Shown: one piece after another, positions 62,746 to 64,000 of the stretch
Layout of the letters: each line of letters begins with the position of its first letter
Position numbering within the stretch: position 1 is the stretch's first letter
Assembly: GCF_023195695.1 (NCBI RefSeq)
Contig: NZ_JALPQG010000006.1
Coordinates: forward strand, 124,001-188,000
Length of the DNA stretch: 64,000 bases
Direction of reading: 5' to 3'
Origin: Aliiroseovarius sp. S1339
Lineage (GTDB): Bacteria > Pseudomonadota > Alphaproteobacteria > Rhodobacterales > Rhodobacteraceae
The notes under the pieces: model-generated
Databases searched by the model: none
The model's input: the letters and a program-made list of their open reading frames with translations, nothing else
Told to the model about the DNA's origin: nothing
Program-made: the position numbers and the translations under genes

Positions 62746-63249
62746 ATGTCCGCGACCGAGCATTTCATCGACAGTGAAGATCTTCACCCTATCGACATCG
62801 TGGAAACGATTGCGGAACACCACGCGTGGGAATTCGACCGCGTCGCGGATGATCAGATCGCCATGGCGGTCGAAGGGCAATGGCGGACCTATTCGATCAC
62901 GCTGGCTTGGTCGGCCTATGACGAAACCCTGCGCCTGATCTGCACGTTTGAGATGGAGCCGCCGGAAGAAAGCTTGCCGCGGCTATACGATGCGCTGAAC
63001 CGCACCAATGACATGTGCTGGACCGGGGCATTCACCTATTGGCACGAACAGCGCCTGATGGTCTATCGCTATGGTCTTGCGCTGAACGGCGGGCAGATCG
63101 TCAGCCCACAACAGATCGACCAGCTGATTTCAAGCGCAGTCGCCACGTCCGAGCGGTTCTATCCCGCCTTCCAACTGGTCTGCTGGACCGATCGCACCAT
63201 AGACGACGCGCTTCAGGTCGCCATCGCCGAAGCTTACGGCCGCGCCTAA
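62746..63249 (+). CDS. YbjN domain-containing protein
   Basis: 167 residues. EDLHPIDIVETIAEHHAWEFDRV opens the YbjN fold and MEPPEESLPRLYDALNRTNDMCW near 65-87 is a family landmark. YbjN homologues regulate envelope and stress phenotypes in enterobacteria; here no other domain is fused. It is followed by a strong terminator, yet the YbjN-proC order is widely kept in related genomes. A GGAAGGG precedes the ATG. Confidence 0.85.
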   Translation: MSATEHFIDSEDLHPIDIVETIAEHHAWEFDRVADDQIAMAVEGQWRTYSITLAWSAYDETLRLICTFEMEPPEESLPRLYDALNRTNDMCWTGAFTYWHEQRLMVYRYGLALNGGQIVSPQQIDQLISSAVATSERFYPAFQLVCWTDRTIDDALQVAIAEAYGRA

Positions 63250-63277
63250 ACCCAACTTTCGACATTCCATAAGAAAG

Positions 63278-63303
63278 GCTCGGTCCATGACCGGGCTTTT
63301 TTT
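63278..63303 (+). terminator. Rho-independent terminator after YbjN
   Basis: GCTCGGTC at 63278-63285 pairs with GACCGGGC at 63289-63296 around CAT, followed by seven T residues. One wobble pair. It would separate YbjN from proC. Confidence 0.9.
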
Positions 63304-63359
63304 CTGGCCCCACGCCCAAGCCGCGCGTTATCCATGACCTCAACAACGGAGGACGCATC

Positions 63360-64000
63360 ATGGGCGCTGGTGATATGAAGGATCTGGAAGCACGCGGTCT
63401 TGTGCTTCTGGGCTGCGGAAAAATGGGGTCGGCGATGCTGGAAGGTTGGCTGGCACAAGGTCTGCCCGCCGGGTCGGTCTGGGTGAACGATCCTTATCCA
63501 TCGGACTGGCTGTCTGCGCAGGAGGGTCTGAACTTGAACGTGGACCTGCCCGACAACCCGGCGATCGTTCTGGTCGCCGTGAAGCCGCAAATGATGGCAG
63601 ATGCGCTACCAACACTGGCAAGCTTCGGCAACGGCACGACCCTGTTCCTATCGGTTGCCGCCGGCACGCCGATAGCGGCCTATGAGGCGATGCTGGGGGA
63701 CCAAACCCCGATCATCCGCGCCATGCCCAACACCCCCGCCGCCATCGCGCGCGGCATCACCGCGATCTGCGGCAACGATCAAGCGACCCCCGCCCATCTG
63801 GATATGGCCGAGGCGCTATTGTCCGCCGTCGGGCAAGTTGTCCAGCTGGACGGCGAGCATCAGATGGACGCCGTGACCGCCGTGTCCGGCTCTGGCCCCG
63901 CCTATGTCTTTCACCTGATTGAAACGCTGGCCACTGCAGGGGCGGCGCAGGGTCTGACACCAGAGCTATCATTGCAGCTTGCCAAGGCCACCGTCGCCGG
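63360..64000 (+). CDS. proC: Pyrroline-5-carboxylate reductase (3' end outside window)
   Basis: 213 codons are visible. LVLLGCGKMGSAMLEGWL near residue 14-31 is the NADPH loop, and LVAVKPQMM near 74-82, RAMPNTPAAIARGITAIC near 120-137 and VTAVSGSGPAYVFHLIETLA near 172-190 match ProC. It makes proline from pyrroline-5-carboxylate. GGAGGA lies upstream of the ATG. The last visible residues fall in the C-terminal dimerisation domain, so about 60 residues are cut off. Confidence 0.94.
   Translation, partial: MGAGDMKDLEARGLVLLGCGKMGSAMLEGWLAQGLPAGSVWVNDPYPSDWLSAQEGLNLNVDLPDNPAIVLVAVKPQMMADALPTLASFGNGTTLFLSVAAGTPIAAYEAMLGDQTPIIRAMPNTPAAIARGITAICGNDQATPAHLDMAEALLSAVGQVVQLDGEHQMDAVTAVSGSGPAYVFHLIETLATAGAAQGLTPELSLQLAKATVA

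Overview
The window is a 64 kb piece of a GC-rich alphaproteobacterial chromosome, most likely from the Rhodobacterales (Roseobacter group). The basis is the gene set and its order: phosphatidylcholine synthase, a DUF1127 protein beside a LysR regulator, a YcjX/GNAT/TIGR01620 trio, ygfA with a TIGR00282 phosphoesterase, YbjN followed by proC, and an FSA-type transaldolase followed by DUF484 and xerC. Placement below order level is inference. Almost every base is coding. Genes are packed with overlapping stop and start codons (TGATG, TAATG, ATGA, GTGA). There is no rRNA, tRNA, CRISPR array, insertion sequence or prophage. It reads as housekeeping core genome with two small accessory insertions.

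Layout. 1-3.5 kb: two SLC13-type permeases, tail to tail; the first is cut by the window edge. 3.6-6.4 kb: mgtE, ygfA and the TIGR00282 phosphoesterase. 6.5-9.6 kb: a purine deamination group (guanine deaminase, a small SMR-like membrane protein, 8-oxoguanine deaminase). 9.7-15.1 kb: hisN-type phosphatase, XRE regulator, quinone oxidoreductase, LysR, DUF1127, a Bax-inhibitor-1 protein and an SGNH hydrolase. 15.1-19.1 kb: rpmG (L33), the RNase P RNA gene, an AmpD-like amidase, an excalibur lipoprotein and gatCA. 19.2-29.5 kb: UPF0173 hydrolase, tadA, an RluB-type pseudouridine synthase, xseA, purD, a ferredoxin pair, prmA, an MFS carrier and a YeeE/YedE protein.

29.6-31.3 kb is a visibly lower-GC cassette: an ArsR regulator divergent from an alpha/beta hydrolase (Asp nucleophile) and an NTF2-like protein. 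31.3-40.2 kb: priA, transaldolase, DUF484-xerC-pcs, moaDE, pgsA and uvrC. After a 316-base AT-rich gap carrying one perfect DnaA box come a short-chain reductase with pteridine-reductase (PTR1/FolM) active-site spacing, a Ca/Na exchanger, a 54-residue Cys protein and an S49 peptidase (40.4-43.2 kb). 43.3-49.3 kb: an ABC-2 exporter, an O6-alkylguanine-DNA methyltransferase, a COG3910 ATPase and ileS. 49.5-54.8 kb: a truncated haemoglobin behind a perfect inverted repeat, the ycjX trio, truA and a DUF533 protein. 54.8-64 kb: an aromatic amino-acid-type decarboxylase, parE, an HNH nuclease joined to parE, a c-type cytochrome, a DUF3047 protein, lolCD, YbjN and the start of proC.

No large undescribed system is obvious. 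The most promising leads are the ArsR/hydrolase/NTF2 cassette with a palindrome in its 38-base divergent promoter; the HNH nuclease coupled to parE; the rnpB promoter built into the end of the amidase gene; the FolM-like reductase; and a DnaA-box-like 16-mer shared by the upstream regions of uvrC and lolCD.
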